A program made the position numbers and the translations under genes. A stretch of 64,000 nt of DNA from CALAGB01 sp963713965 (GTDB taxonomy: Bacteria; Chloroflexota; Chloroflexia; Thermomicrobiales; Thermomicrobiaceae): positions 1,550,001 to 1,614,000 of the forward strand of contig OY970217.1 of assembly GCA_963713965.1 (NCBI GenBank). The letters run 5' to 3'. Shown here in pieces: positions 1 through 9,078 of the stretch; the first letter of the stretch is position 1; every line of letters starts with the position of its first letter. The notes beneath the pieces are model-generated. The model was given only the letters and a program-made list of their open reading frames with translations, was not told where the DNA came from and searched no databases.

Positions 1-472
1 GGATGTGATCGAAAGTCTGCGGACTGCGATGCCAGCCGCGGCGTTCGCTCAGTTTGAGCGCGGAGTGCCGCCCTCGTTTCTCGCCAGATTTGAGAACGGC
101 ATCCCTCCGGAAATGATGATCGGGTTGGCGGATATGCTGCCGACTGAAACGATCGAGCGGCTCAATCAATCGTTGCGAGATCACGCGCGTATGCGCGCCA
201 GCGGCGGAACGATGCCGTCGCCCGCGGCGCGGATTGACGGTTTGCAGCAGCCTTCCAGCGTTCCCGAGCCGAGCTCGTGGGAATCGCAAGAGAGTGTGCC
301 CGAACCCAAGTCATGGGAATCGGAGGCCAGCATCCCGCAGGCCAATCCCTGGATCCCGGACGCCAAGATCACCGGCGACGATCCCTGGCACCCGGGCCAG
401 GCGGCGTCCGGCGACGATCCTTGGAATCCCGGACAGAACCGCAAGCGGGACGATCCCTGGCATCCGGGGTAA
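1..472 (+). CDS. Trp-repeat protein of unknown function, 3' part
   Basis: The reading frame is open to the left window edge, so this is probably the C-terminal part of a longer protein; a GTG at base 5 would give 155 residues but has no visible ribosome site in the window. The last 70 residues are six head-to-tail 12-residue units, each with Trp at unit position 7: VPEPSSWESQES, VPEPKSWESEAS, IPQANPWIPDAK, ITGDDPWHPGQA, ASGDDPWNPGQN and a 10-residue last unit ending in DDPWHPG. An older 12-residue pair (QFERGVPPSFLA, RFENGIPPEMMI) occurs near residues 16-39. The tail is acidic, rich in Pro, Gly and Trp, and probably disordered or a binding array. No family is recognised and no signal peptide or membrane segment is visible in this portion. 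Confidence 0.6.
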   Translation, partial: DVIESLRTAMPAAAFAQFERGVPPSFLARFENGIPPEMMIGLADMLPTETIERLNQSLRDHARMRASGGTMPSPAARIDGLQQPSSVPEPSSWESQESVPEPKSWESEASIPQANPWIPDAKITGDDPWHPGQAASGDDPWNPGQNRKRDDPWHPG

Positions 473-502
473 TCCCTTCCCGTTTCCAACGAAACACGCA
501 AA

Positions 503-537
503 TCGATACCGGCGCCCTTTTCAGACGCCGGTATCGA
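503..537. terminator. Bidirectional hairpin terminator
   Basis: A perfect 12-bp inverted repeat (TCGATACCGGCG / CGCCGGTATCGA) with an 11-base loop lies between two convergent genes, the Trp-repeat gene and the aminotransferase. A short T-containing stretch (CTAGCTTTT) follows on the plus strand. Position and stem strength fit a shared terminator. Confidence 0.65.
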
Positions 538-607
538 GCATCTAGCTTTTGAGTCCGGTCGATGAGGACGCAGACGGTACAGCAATCTGCCGACTACTCA
601 GGGTGAC

Positions 608-1825
608 TCAGGCCACCAACATCGCCTGGCGGGTACGGGCAATGGCATTCGCAAAGCCCGGCAGCGACCTTTCGATCATCTCATCCGTGGCGGTAAGTGA
701 GATCCGAAAGTAACCCGGAATCTCCGCTATCGTTCCGGGAAGGACCAGTATGTTCTCCTGGGCCAGCAGTCGAGCGAACTCGACATCGTCTTCCAGTGGC
801 GACTTCACCAACAGGTAGAACGTTCCTTCGGGCACGTGAACCGAGTACCCCATCTCGCGCAACGCTCGAACCAGCCAGTCTCGCTTATGTTGCAAGTGCG
901 ACACGTCGACCGAAAGCTCCCCGAGCTTGCCGAGCGCATACTGCATGATCGAGTTCGGGAATGCATAGCCGTTCCCAAGCTGAGCCAGAAAGATGTTCCT
1001 GCGAATCTCGTCGCGGTGCGGCATCGTCGGGGGCAATGCCAGGAAGCCGATGCGTTGCCCAGGAGCCAATAGCGCCTTGCCATAGCTGTACGAGAGCAAG
1101 GTGTTGGGGTAAAGGGCCGTCGGGCTGACAAACTGCTTGTTGTCGAAGACGATCCGGCTGTACGGCTCGTCGGAGAGAATGTAGATGGTACGGCCATTTC
1201 GCGCCGAGGCTGTTTCAAGGATATCCGCCAGCCGCAGCAACGGTGCGGATGAATAGATTTTGCCCGTCGGGTTGCATGGCGTGTTCACGATGATCATCCG
1301 AGTTAAGGGACTGATCGCCGCCTCAATCGCGTCCAGATCAAGCTCGAGGCTCTCCAGATCCTGTTGAACTTTCACTGGAACCAAGCCCGCTTCCACCGAC
1401 AGCAACTCGTAGAAGAACCACGGCGGGGTGTTGATGATTACCTCGTCACTGGGGTCAGTCACCGCCTTGAGTGCAACAGCCAGAGCGCTGAAGGCGCCCG
1501 TTGTTAGCGCGATATCCGCTGGCTGGAAGCGAATCTCCCGCCACTCCCACAGCATGTTCGCCACAGACTCACGAGCTGCTGGATCGTTCATCGTGTAGGC
1601 GAACCAATTCGCGTGCTCTGGCTCCAGTTGTCGGTGCAGCTCGTCGACAAGCTCAGGCAGCGGGAGCTCGTGCGGATTTCCGAATGTGAAATCAAGCATC
1701 CCCGGCCGGTCTCTCATCGGAATGTAGAGCGATTGCTCGAATTGAGAGAGATGCTGCGACGTTTGGGCCAGGACATTCATGCGGTTAGAGATAGCCTGAC
1801 TACTCAATTTGACTCCTTCGTTCAT
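608..1825 (-). CDS. PLP-dependent aminotransferase, class I/II
   Basis: A fold-type I aminotransferase that should move an amino group between an amino acid and a 2-oxo acid in the cytosol; the substrate cannot be told from sequence. Family landmarks are NTPCNPTGK (near residue 185), the cofactor-binding Asp and Tyr of SDEPYS (219, 222), and the Schiff-base lysine in SYGKALLAPGQRIG (K250, with the phosphate-binding Arg at 258). The substrate-carboxylate Arg is probably in GYFRISLT near 373. At 405 residues it has normal length. The ATG has no obvious ribosome site, but AAGGAG sits five bases before an in-frame TTG at codon 7 (base 1807), which could be the true start. It is not in an obvious operon. 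Confidence 0.88.
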   Translation of the reverse strand: MNEGVKLSSQAISNRMNVLAQTSQHLSQFEQSLYIPMRDRPGMLDFTFGNPHELPLPELVDELHRQLEPEHANWFAYTMNDPAARESVANMLWEWREIRFQPADIALTTGAFSALAVALKAVTDPSDEVIINTPPWFFYELLSVEAGLVPVKVQQDLESLELDLDAIEAAISPLTRMIIVNTPCNPTGKIYSSAPLLRLADILETASARNGRTIYILSDEPYSRIVFDNKQFVSPTALYPNTLLSYSYGKALLAPGQRIGFLALPPTMPHRDEIRRNIFLAQLGNGYAFPNSIMQYALGKLGELSVDVSHLQHKRDWLVRALREMGYSVHVPEGTFYLLVKSPLEDDVEFARLLAQENILVLPGTIAEIPGYFRISLTATDEMIERSLPGFANAIARTRQAMLVA

Positions 1826-1933
1826 CGGACTTCTGGGGCTGGTTACGCTCCCCGAGGATTTCTAGGGCAGGTGCGCCGGTAGGACGATCACATTCCACCG
1901 GCGCATTTCGTGCGCGTCGGCGAGCCAGCCGAT

Positions 1934-2395
1934 TCACTTCACGGCAAAGACGTCGTAGTTGACCGCTCCGGCGAGGAGCTCTCCACGTCCGACTGCGACC
2001 GACTCCTGCAGCCAGGCATATCTCGAATCACTCGTCTCGTAGATTGGTGCCAGCCCGAGATAGTAGCTGTCCGCCGGGACGGCCTCACCCCGAGCGAGCT
2101 TCGACAAGACTTCGGCTTGATTGGTCATGTATCCACGGATCGTCACGTAGATGAGCGCACCATCGTGTGTCCGCGCGGTTGCACGCACATCCAGCTCGCT
2201 CACACCGTCGGCGCGCACCGTGATCCAATCGGCGCCACCGGGAAGTACCTTTGCTGAGATTCGCGGCCCCTCAAGGGCGCCACCCAGAATCGGCACAATG
2301 ACACGATATCCGTGTGGTGTTGCGCCCATTTCAACGGGTGCACCGAGCTCCACTGTCGCACTGTAGACGTGCTCGAGTTGCGGCTGAATTGCCAT
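1934..2395 (-). CDS. DUF3237 family protein
   Basis: A 153-residue protein of the DUF3237 family (small beta-barrel proteins of unknown function, often next to catabolic or aromatic-degradation genes). The typical pattern is seen: an N-terminal YSATVELGAP strand, the GYRVIVPILGG segment, then GADWITVRADG, and YVTIRGYM in the middle. The start was chosen because GGAGGA lies just upstream of this ATG; a longer frame runs further upstream but has no such site. It lies downstream of the cupin gene on the same strand, about 120 bases away, so the two may be cotranscribed. No catalytic residues can be assigned. Confidence 0.78.
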   Translation of the reverse strand: MAIQPQLEHVYSATVELGAPVEMGATPHGYRVIVPILGGALEGPRISAKVLPGGADWITVRADGVSELDVRATARTHDGALIYVTIRGYMTNQAEVLSKLARGEAVPADSYYLGLAPIYETSDSRYAWLQESVAVGRGELLAGAVNYDVFAVK

Positions 2396-2427
2396 CTTAG
2401 TCCTCCATCTTTTGGCGAATCTGGATC

Positions 2428-2492
2428 GTAGTGGGACTGCCCCACCGGACCTCATCTTCATTCCGTTCAATTCGGTCCTTGAGGCAGTCCCA
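2428..2492. repeat. 10-bp inverted repeat, REP-like
   Basis: TGGGACTGCC (2432-2441) and GGCAGTCCCA (2483-2492) are perfect inverted arms in the gap between the cupin gene and the DUF3237 gene. The left arm starts with GTAGTGGG, like the repeats at 17114 and 20174, and the same 10-mer recurs at 17185-17194. It could be a REP-type element or an attenuating hairpin between the two genes. Confidence 0.45.
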
Positions 2493-2517
2493 TCGCGTCG
2501 TATGATTCCGGGCGCGT

Positions 2518-2940
2518 TTATGCCGGCACCATGTCCTTGAACTTGAGGATGCGCGTGCCGAACGGCTGCATCGCGTATTCGAACGTCGTGACGACGTTGG
2601 AATCGGGGAAGACACCCACGCAACGAAGGGTTTCGTTACCAACGTTCTCGAAGCCGTGTGGCGCCATCGACGGAATGAACGCCACAGAACCAGCCTGCAG
2701 TTCGCCCTCTTCGTCGCCAATTGTGGCGCGCGCCGTGCCGCTCAGAACGATGATCAGCTCATCCGGGCTGTCCGTATGCAGCGGTAGGTTGTTGCCGGGG
2801 TCAATCTCAAAGTAGACCATGCCGGTTGACTCCACTCCCGTCACACCGGTGAGGGGAAAGCTGCCCCGCCCTTTGCCCGTTGGGTTCTCTTCCTGCCAGA
2901 AGTCACCGACTTCCAATGCGTCAAGTTGAAACGAGATCAT
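2518..2940 (-). CDS. Cupin-domain protein
   Basis: A single-domain cupin of 140 residues. Motif 1 is seen as PLHTDSPDELIIVLSG and motif 2 as GSVAFIPSMAPHGFEN, giving candidate metal ligands His, Glu and His in a beta-barrel. Cupins of this size are metal-dependent enzymes or binding proteins; substrate is unknown. The start is set by GGAGGA six bases before ATG; an upstream in-frame codon would add 17 residues that do not look like cupin. It is followed on the same strand by the DUF3237 gene, which suggests a small two-gene catabolic unit. Confidence 0.82.
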   Translation of the reverse strand: MISFQLDALEVGDFWQEENPTGKGRGSFPLTGVTGVESTGMVYFEIDPGNNLPLHTDSPDELIIVLSGTARATIGDEEGELQAGSVAFIPSMAPHGFENVGNETLRCVGVFPDSNVVTTFEYAMQPFGTRILKFKDMVPA

Positions 2941-3166
2941 TGTTCCTCCAGATGTTTCGGCCATGCAGTGAGTGCTGACCGGTCTCTTCAAGTCGCTTAC
3001 ACGACTGAGCGCTCAGATTCGTGTTGAACACCATGGTAGGGAGAACACGAGCTAGCAACATCGTGGAGGCTACGTATTGCGACAGAGCGTACGCGCGTCT
3101 CGTCGATACGTAGGTTCCCCGTCGTGACCGAACGGGACAGACGTGACTCTTCGGGGTGGGGTGAGG

Positions 3167-6100
3167 TCAGGCGATTTTGTGCTCGACCGCAACTCGGGTC
3201 GCTGACACCCGTGAATTGACGCCGAGCTTGTTGAAGACGGACGTGAGATGTGTGGTAACGGTGCGGTAGCTGATCGAGAATTGGTCCGCGACCTCCGCGT
3301 CGGTCAGGCCCTGTGCGACGAGGCGAAGCACCTCGAGTTCGCGCGGGCTCAGCCCAAAGGGCCGAACCTGATCCTTGCCTGACTCGTCGAGTCGCGCCGC
3401 TAGTCGCCTCGCGCGTTCCAGCGCGGGGAGTGCTCCCAGGCGGTCAAGCACCTCCAGGGACGCGGAGACGAGCCGACGAGCCGATTCAGCGTCACCGTTC
3501 GCCAAACGGAACTCCGCCAGACAGAGTTCGGTGAGCGCACGTTCATACGGCGCGTGACAGGCATCTGCCAGCCTCATTACCTCTGAGAAATGCTGTTCCG
3601 ACTCGGCGGAACCGACTACATCGATGTCCAACTCACCAAGAAAACGGTGAGCCGAGAGACAGGCGAGCGGTTGATGCGGATCAGATGCAAGCTTCAAGGA
3701 TTCCTTCGCGCATCGTCTCGCCGCCAGCCGGTCATCTCGCATCAGGTGATAGCGCGCCCAGGCAAGCTCGACCGCGACACGCCATCGTTGCGCACCGCTC
3801 CATGCCATCCATCGATCAACACTTTCCAGCCAGCTTTTGGCGCCGGGGAGATCGGCCTGGTCCAGGAAGAGATCCACGGCGACGAATTGAAGCTCCAGCC
3901 CCCAAGAAAATGTCGTGCAACCCGGCCGAGAGCGCGATCCGTCTGGGAGGACGTCCGACATGAGCTGCCATGCTCGAGTCGGATCTCCTTGCTCTCTCAG
4001 AATCCGTGCGAGCAACGCTGCCGCTCGATGCTGCCAGGACGCCATCGTTGCTCGGTGCTCTACCAAAGGCTCAAGCAACTCGCGGGCCCGTTCCCAATCT
4101 CCGCGAAGCGTAAGGAATTCGATTGAGCCAAAACCGAGCGGGACACGAGACGGTAACGCACCGGTTGCACGGTCGTACGACGTCTCCATCGCGTCGACGA
4201 CACGTTGGAGTTCGGCGCCGTTCTCAGTATCAAACGGCAATCGCAGTTCGGTCAGTTCGACCCTCTGCGTACTGGCGGTCAGGAGGTGATGACCCATGCT
4301 CTGATAACAGGACAACGCGCGATCAAATGCGTCGCGCGATCGCGCGACATCGCTGAATGCGGCATAGGCCCGACCAAGGCCGAACCAGGCGTCACCGGCG
4401 GAGGATAGGATCTGCATGTTCGAGGGCGGCTGAGTACCGAGCGCGTCGACGTACTCCACACCCAGTTTCAGCGCCTCATGGAATCGGCCGGGCTCTACGA
4501 GCCACTGCACGAGCGTTCCCCGCCTCAGGACGCTGGCTAAGGTCTCTGGCGGGAACTGCTGGGCGCCATCAAATTCAGTTGCCCCGCTGGGGAGTGAATC
4601 CGCGATCCAGGCTATGATCTCGTGAGAGATCGATGAGTCATTCAGGGAGAGCCCCTCAAGCGCGCGGTCACCCGCGACCATCTCAACGATCCCTCGATCA
4701 TAGTCACCGGTCAGCACAAGAAGGTGCCCGAGGTCGAATTGAGCGAACGCGGAAAGTGCCTCATCCTGGGATCGCATTCCGAGATCTTGCGCCGATTGCA
4801 ACCAACGGATGGCATCCGCTGCATCAGCATGACGACGAAGGCGGCCAATTCGGTAGTGGAACCAACCTCGATCGCGGTCGCTAACTCGATCAGCAAGCAG
4901 CTCTTCGGCGGCGATTAGCTTTTCAGCCGAGCTTCCCCAGGCGTAGGCACGCTCAGCGTGCTCGCTCGCCCGGATAAGCCAGTCGGCGGCCTTCTCATCA
5001 CCGGCCATCCGCAAATGCCAGGCGACAGCATCCGGATCGGGCCTCGGGGATTGAGCCAGGAGATGGCCAATTCGCTGGTGCAGTCTTCGTCGCCGCAACG
5101 GAAGAATCGACTGGTAGAGTGCGTCTCGGATGAGCGCGTGCCGAAAGGAGATCGTCGTCCCGTCCGTGGAAGCATCGATAAGCTGAGCCTGTAGCGCTTG
5201 TTCGATGGTCCGGATGATATTCGCCTCTGAAACGTCCAGCGTTTTACACCACAGATCGATCGGCACATGCTGGCCAATCACCGCACCGACCATGAGATTC
5301 TGCTGGACTTTTCCGTCAAGCCGTGCGAGTCGCGCGTCGATCATCTGCCGCAGCAGCAGCGGCACTTCAAGACTCTCGATGTCGTTGACCTCCCAGCCGC
5401 TATCAGTGGCGACAAGCAGATCTTGTTGTTCGAGTCCTCGAAGGAGCTCGAGCGTGTAGAACGGATTCCCTCCGGCGCGGTGCATCAGGTAATCAACCAG
5501 GAGAGATTGACCATCCGAAGTCACCTCGTAGCGCTGTGCGACCATGGAGGCCACTGCTTCGCGGTCCAGAGGCCGGACGTCGATTCGTTCCGGCCGTGCT
5601 TCACGAACGATGACCGGTAACAACTGACTCAACCACGGCGAACGGTCCAGATCATCGGACCGATACGTCGCGATAAGAAGCAATGGGAGTTCGATGCACC
5701 GGCGGGCGACCACGCGAAGCAGATCAAGGCTTGCCTGATCCGCCCAGTGAAGGTCTTCGAGAATCAACACCAATGTGCGCTTGGCAGAAACGGCGGCCAG
5801 AAAGCGGTCAAGCTCATTGAAAATGTCGGCCTGGTTTCGGGCCGTCTCGACATGAGACTCATCACCAAGGGCTTTTGGCCAGGCTGGCAGCGTGTCCGTG
5901 GGGAGATACGATCGAGCAAGTTCGAGCCAGGGGCCGTACGGTGGAGTCCCCGTCAGATCGTAGCAACCGCTACTCAATACGATGGCGCCACGGCTCTGAG
6001 CTTCCTGTCTGAGCGCCTCAACCAACGTCGTCTTGCCGATTCCGGCATCACCACTGATGAAGACGGTGCCCCCGCGCCCACCTGTCGTTCGCACGAGTAG

Positions 6101-6202
6101 GTTGTCCAGGATTTCTCGTTCACTACGCCGGCCAACAAGCGTGGTCGTCGCGAATTGAGGACCATCTGGTGGGTCGTGAATGACAGGCATGATCGCTTCC
6201 AC
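3167..6202 (-). CDS. Large AAA-ATPase / LuxR-type transcriptional regulator
   Basis: A 1011-residue regulator of the LAL/MalT-like class. Residues 20-300 form a STAND-type ATPase (AAA_16): Walker A GDAGIGKTT (51-59) and Walker B LVLILEDLHWAD (144-154). The long middle is helical and TPR-like, typical of the sensor part. The last 65 residues are a LuxR/GerE helix-turn-helix starting LSPRELEVLRLVAQG. It presumably binds ATP and an inducer, oligomerises and activates transcription. GTG at 6202 and ATG at 6190 are both possible starts; GGTGGAAG in front of the ATG slightly favours the shorter form. Its target is not evident; argF lies upstream on the same strand. Confidence 0.88.
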   Translation of the reverse strand: MEAIMPVIHDPPDGPQFATTTLVGRRSEREILDNLLVRTTGGRGGTVFISGDAGIGKTTLVEALRQEAQSRGAIVLSSGCYDLTGTPPYGPWLELARSYLPTDTLPAWPKALGDESHVETARNQADIFNELDRFLAAVSAKRTLVLILEDLHWADQASLDLLRVVARRCIELPLLLIATYRSDDLDRSPWLSQLLPVIVREARPERIDVRPLDREAVASMVAQRYEVTSDGQSLLVDYLMHRAGGNPFYTLELLRGLEQQDLLVATDSGWEVNDIESLEVPLLLRQMIDARLARLDGKVQQNLMVGAVIGQHVPIDLWCKTLDVSEANIIRTIEQALQAQLIDASTDGTTISFRHALIRDALYQSILPLRRRRLHQRIGHLLAQSPRPDPDAVAWHLRMAGDEKAADWLIRASEHAERAYAWGSSAEKLIAAEELLADRVSDRDRGWFHYRIGRLRRHADAADAIRWLQSAQDLGMRSQDEALSAFAQFDLGHLLVLTGDYDRGIVEMVAGDRALEGLSLNDSSISHEIIAWIADSLPSGATEFDGAQQFPPETLASVLRRGTLVQWLVEPGRFHEALKLGVEYVDALGTQPPSNMQILSSAGDAWFGLGRAYAAFSDVARSRDAFDRALSCYQSMGHHLLTASTQRVELTELRLPFDTENGAELQRVVDAMETSYDRATGALPSRVPLGFGSIEFLTLRGDWERARELLEPLVEHRATMASWQHRAAALLARILREQGDPTRAWQLMSDVLPDGSRSRPGCTTFSWGLELQFVAVDLFLDQADLPGAKSWLESVDRWMAWSGAQRWRVAVELAWARYHLMRDDRLAARRCAKESLKLASDPHQPLACLSAHRFLGELDIDVVGSAESEQHFSEVMRLADACHAPYERALTELCLAEFRLANGDAESARRLVSASLEVLDRLGALPALERARRLAARLDESGKDQVRPFGLSPRELEVLRLVAQGLTDAEVADQFSISYRTVTTHLTSVFNKLGVNSRVSATRVAVEHKIA

Positions 6203-6473
6203 CCAGGTTCAGCCGTATGCAATTGCCGGAGTGCTCTGGATAAAGACTACTGGAGCGCACCATGTCTTGAAAAGCAGCGATCGTTACGGCGACTCCTGAT
6301 GCGGCCAGTCCCTGGCATCAAGGGTGATCCGTTCTCGGTTCAAATCAGCCGAGCGCTACGCGAACGGCGACCAGAGGACCTGGGGGTGAGAGCGAACTGG
6401 CAGATGTGGGCCGCAGGGCCCACCCTTCTGCAATTCGCGGTAGCCGGGCACTGTCCCTGGGCGTCTGCAGTGG

Positions 6474-7439
6474 CTAAATCAGCACTGATCCGAGCGGGTT
6501 GGCTAGCAATTCGTACAGAATCGCCTTGTGGATGTGGAGCCGGTTTTCCGCCTGATCGTAGATGATCGATTGCGGTCCGTCCGCCACGTCGGCCGTGACC
6601 TCCTGGCCGCGGAACATCGGCAGGCAATGCATGAAGACGGAGTTGTAAGCGGTGCCCGACATCATCTCATCGTCGACCTGAAACGCCTTGAGGCTTTCCA
6701 GCGTCTGATTATCCAGATCCTGCCCCATGCTCACCCAGACGTCGGTGTAGACCACATCGGCGTTGATGATGGCATGGTAGGGATTCTCGAAGAACTCGAT
6801 GGTGCTGCCGGTCTCGGCGGCAATCGACTTGGCACGCTCCACGATCATCGCGTCGGGTGAGCAATGGGGCGGGGTCGCAACTGCCACGTCGAGCCCGACC
6901 AACGCTCCGGCCAAAAGAAGAGAGTTGACCATGTTGTTCTTGTTGCCAACATAGGCGAGCTTGTGGCCGGTCCAACCGCCGAACTGCTCCTTGATGGTCA
7001 TCATGTCGGCCAGGCCTTGCGTCGGATGCGCCAGATCGGAGAGACCGTTGATGACCGGCACGGTGGCGGACTTCGCCAGTGCGACGACATCGGAATGCTT
7101 GAAGACGCGCGCCATGATGACGTCGACGTAGCGTGAAAGCACGGCGCCGGTGTCCTCGATCGACTCGCCCCGGCCAAGCTGCAGGTCGTTAGTCGAGAGG
7201 TACAGGGCGTGTCCACCCATCTGGGCCATGCCGACCTCAAAGGCAACGCGAGTACGCGTCGACGGCTTCTCAAAGATCATGGCCAACGTCTTCCCCGGCA
7301 TGATGTGATGCTGAGGTTCACCGGCCTTGAGTTGGGCTTTGAGGTGAATGGCGCGGTCGATCAGAGCGACGGCCTGATCGGGGCTGAGGTTGTCGTCGGT
7401 TAGAAGATCGAATTTCGCGGTTCGGGTCTGCAACTGCAT
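6474..7439 (-). CDS. argF: Ornithine carbamoyltransferase
   Basis: Cytosolic enzyme of arginine biosynthesis joining carbamoyl phosphate and ornithine to citrulline. The carbamoyl phosphate loop STRTR is at residues 60-64, HPTQ at 138-141, and the HCLP motif (catalytic Cys) near 275. The ornithine-binding loop SMGQ is seen after the DVWV segment. At 321 residues it is full length. GAGGAG lies six bases before the ATG. It stands alone here, without other arg genes nearby. Confusion with aspartate carbamoyltransferase is unlikely because of HCLP and SMGQ. Confidence 0.95.
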   Translation of the reverse strand: MQLQTRTAKFDLLTDDNLSPDQAVALIDRAIHLKAQLKAGEPQHHIMPGKTLAMIFEKPSTRTRVAFEVGMAQMGGHALYLSTNDLQLGRGESIEDTGAVLSRYVDVIMARVFKHSDVVALAKSATVPVINGLSDLAHPTQGLADMMTIKEQFGGWTGHKLAYVGNKNNMVNSLLLAGALVGLDVAVATPPHCSPDAMIVERAKSIAAETGSTIEFFENPYHAIINADVVYTDVWVSMGQDLDNQTLESLKAFQVDDEMMSGTAYNSVFMHCLPMFRGQEVTADVADGPQSIIYDQAENRLHIHKAILYELLANPLGSVLI

Positions 7440-7772
7440 GTTCTCCTCTTTTCGGCAAATAGGTTCCAGCGAACGTCGGACTGACGCCTCATCGTGCTGT
7501 ACCTACGCCTGAATCGGAAAGCCATACTGCGCCGCTGGCCCTTTCAACTGCGATCGACAATCTGCTGAACGAAAATTCGCGCCACGGAAAATGACGTCCG
7601 GCAGCGCGAACCGACAGGCGTATAGAATGCGCTATTTGTCAGACAATGTCAAGGGTACATGCGCGATTCAGCGGCTGTTGGGTCAAGGACAAATGCCCAA
7701 CTGGATGCGGTTCCTGCTAAGCTGCGCGTACGAACGAGTGAGCATCAAACCGCACTACATGGAGGGCGACAC
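7440..7772. other. Divergent intergenic region, no gene
   Basis: This gap separates the divergent argF and O-methyltransferase genes and should hold promoters for both. An 11-bp palindrome TTGTC-A-GACAA occurs at 7636-7646, just after a possible -10 box (TATAGA, 7621-7626). No -35 box at proper distance could be found, so it is only a weak regulatory candidate. Short open frames here look like noise. Confidence 0.4.
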
Positions 7773-8771
7773 GTGTCGGAATCGGATCAAGTAAACATCT
7801 TCGCGCTCAGCGATTTCGCCACGCCCTGGAGCATCCACGTACTGGCAACGTTGCGCGTTGCCGACCACATCGCGTCCGGAGTCGACTCCATCGACGAGCT
7901 CGCAGCGGTATGTGGAGCAGACGCGGATATGCTTCGACGGGTCCTCGAGCACGCGGTGGTGAAAGGCGTCTTTCTGCAGCCCGAAGCCGGACGCTTTGCG
8001 CTGAACGAGCCAGCACAGATGTTGCGTGATGGACCGATGCGTTTAGGTCTGGATCTGGACGGCATCGGCGGACGTTTTGCCCTCGCCTGGAGCGGCCTGC
8101 TGCGGCAGGTACGTACCGGCAAGCCCGCCTACGCCGAAACCTTCGGACTGCCATTTTGGGAGGACCTGAACGCGCATCCCGATCTCGGCGCCGGCTTCGA
8201 CGCGCTGATGGGACCGGCCGGTCACGGCGTGCCCGATCCGGAGGTGCTCGTCAGCGGCGATTGGGACGAGGTGCGTACCGTCGTCGACGTGGGTGGTGGA
8301 ACCGGAGCACTGCTCGCCGCGATCCTCCAGGAGCATCCGCATCTTCATGGCATCCTGGTCGACTTTCCACGTACCGTCGCCAACGCCAAAGAGACCTTCG
8401 AGGAAGCTGGGGTCGCTGATCGCGTGACGGCCTCCGGACAGAGTTTCTTCGATCCTCTCCCTGAGGGAGCCGACCTCTATTTGCTCAACCGCGTCCTGCA
8501 CGATTGGTCGGACGCCGAAGCGTTGGCTCTCCTGCGCAACTGCGCTTCAGCCGTCTCGCCGACGGGTCGCGTCGTGGTGGTCGGCAGCGTCTCGCCAGAG
8601 CCCACCGCGGGAGGGCTTTCCCCGGACACGGTGCTGGTGGGCGGCAAGAACCGAGGTCTCGCCGAATTCACCGAGCTCGCACGGCTGGCGGGTCTCACTG
8701 TCACCGCTACCTGCTTCCAGCCGACCGGACGCTTCATCGTCGAGTGCCGGAAGGCGACGGAGCATTCGTAG
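7773..8771 (+). CDS. SAM-dependent O-methyltransferase
   Basis: A 332-residue class I methyltransferase of the plant-COMT/hydroxyneurosporene type. The N-terminal 100 residues are a winged-helix dimerisation domain (WSIHVLATLRVADHI, then DELAAVCGADADMLRRVL). The SAM site follows: VDVGGGTGALLAAI near 170, the acidic VDFP end of strand 2, and LLNRVLHDWSD near 240. It should methylate a hydroxyl group on a small molecule such as a phenol, polyketide or carotenoid. GGAGG lies seven bases before this GTG, which decides the start over a longer upstream frame. No biosynthetic genes surround it, so the substrate is unknown. Confidence 0.87.
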   Translation: MSESDQVNIFALSDFATPWSIHVLATLRVADHIASGVDSIDELAAVCGADADMLRRVLEHAVVKGVFLQPEAGRFALNEPAQMLRDGPMRLGLDLDGIGGRFALAWSGLLRQVRTGKPAYAETFGLPFWEDLNAHPDLGAGFDALMGPAGHGVPDPEVLVSGDWDEVRTVVDVGGGTGALLAAILQEHPHLHGILVDFPRTVANAKETFEEAGVADRVTASGQSFFDPLPEGADLYLLNRVLHDWSDAEALALLRNCASAVSPTGRVVVVGSVSPEPTAGGLSPDTVLVGGKNRGLAEFTELARLAGLTVTATCFQPTGRFIVECRKATEHS

Positions 8772-8984
8772 CGCCCCGAATTGCATCGACATCTTCCTGC
8801 CACCTTCCGTAGCCGACGTCTGCGAAGCCGTCGTTTTTAGGGGCAATCATTTCGATTATGTCATCTCGAACCGCGTACCAGAGACGACAACGTCCATAAC
8901 TGCAGTGATTGCCCTACTCTGCACGACAAGTGCAGCGTTGGTCGGCTGCTTGGGGTGACAGAATTGGCGTAAGTGCCCATCAGA

Positions 8985-9013
8985 TTGACGTTCTTCACCC
9001 CAGATGCTATCGT
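8985..9013 (+). promoter_or_regulatory. Sigma-70-type promoter of the metal-efflux operon
   Basis: TTGACG (8985-8990), a 17-base spacer, and TATCGT (9008-9013). The -35 box matches the consensus at five of six positions; the -10 box is weaker. The position just upstream of the ArsR operator supports the call. Confidence 0.55.
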
Positions 9014-9025
9014 TGTGATGTTATA

Positions 9026-9039
9026 TGAATAGTTATTCA
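9026..9039. promoter_or_regulatory. ArsR/SmtB-type operator
   Basis: TGAATA-GT-TATTCA is a perfect 6-2-6 inverted repeat, the core of the 12-2-12 operator known for SmtB, CzrA and CadC repressors. It lies about 13 bases after the -10 box and about 40 bases before the repressor gene, so bound repressor would block transcription until metal releases it. Confidence 0.8.
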
Positions 9040-9078
9040 CTTTTGATATGACGTATCAATACGGAGCGGGGATCATCC

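Larger units (their letters stand above)
8772..9078. other. Intergenic region upstream of the metal-efflux operon
   Basis: No gene is seen. The right half carries the promoter and operator listed separately. In the middle, CTGCAC (8920-8925) and GTGCAG (8931-8936) form a small inverted repeat with a five-base spacer, which may be a weak hairpin after the O-methyltransferase gene or a second regulator site. Confidence 0.5.

Noticed and set aside
7636..7646. TTGTCAGACAA palindrome as a regulator site for the O-methyltransferase
   Set aside because: No matching -35 box or nearby regulator gene; kept only as a note on the intergenic region.
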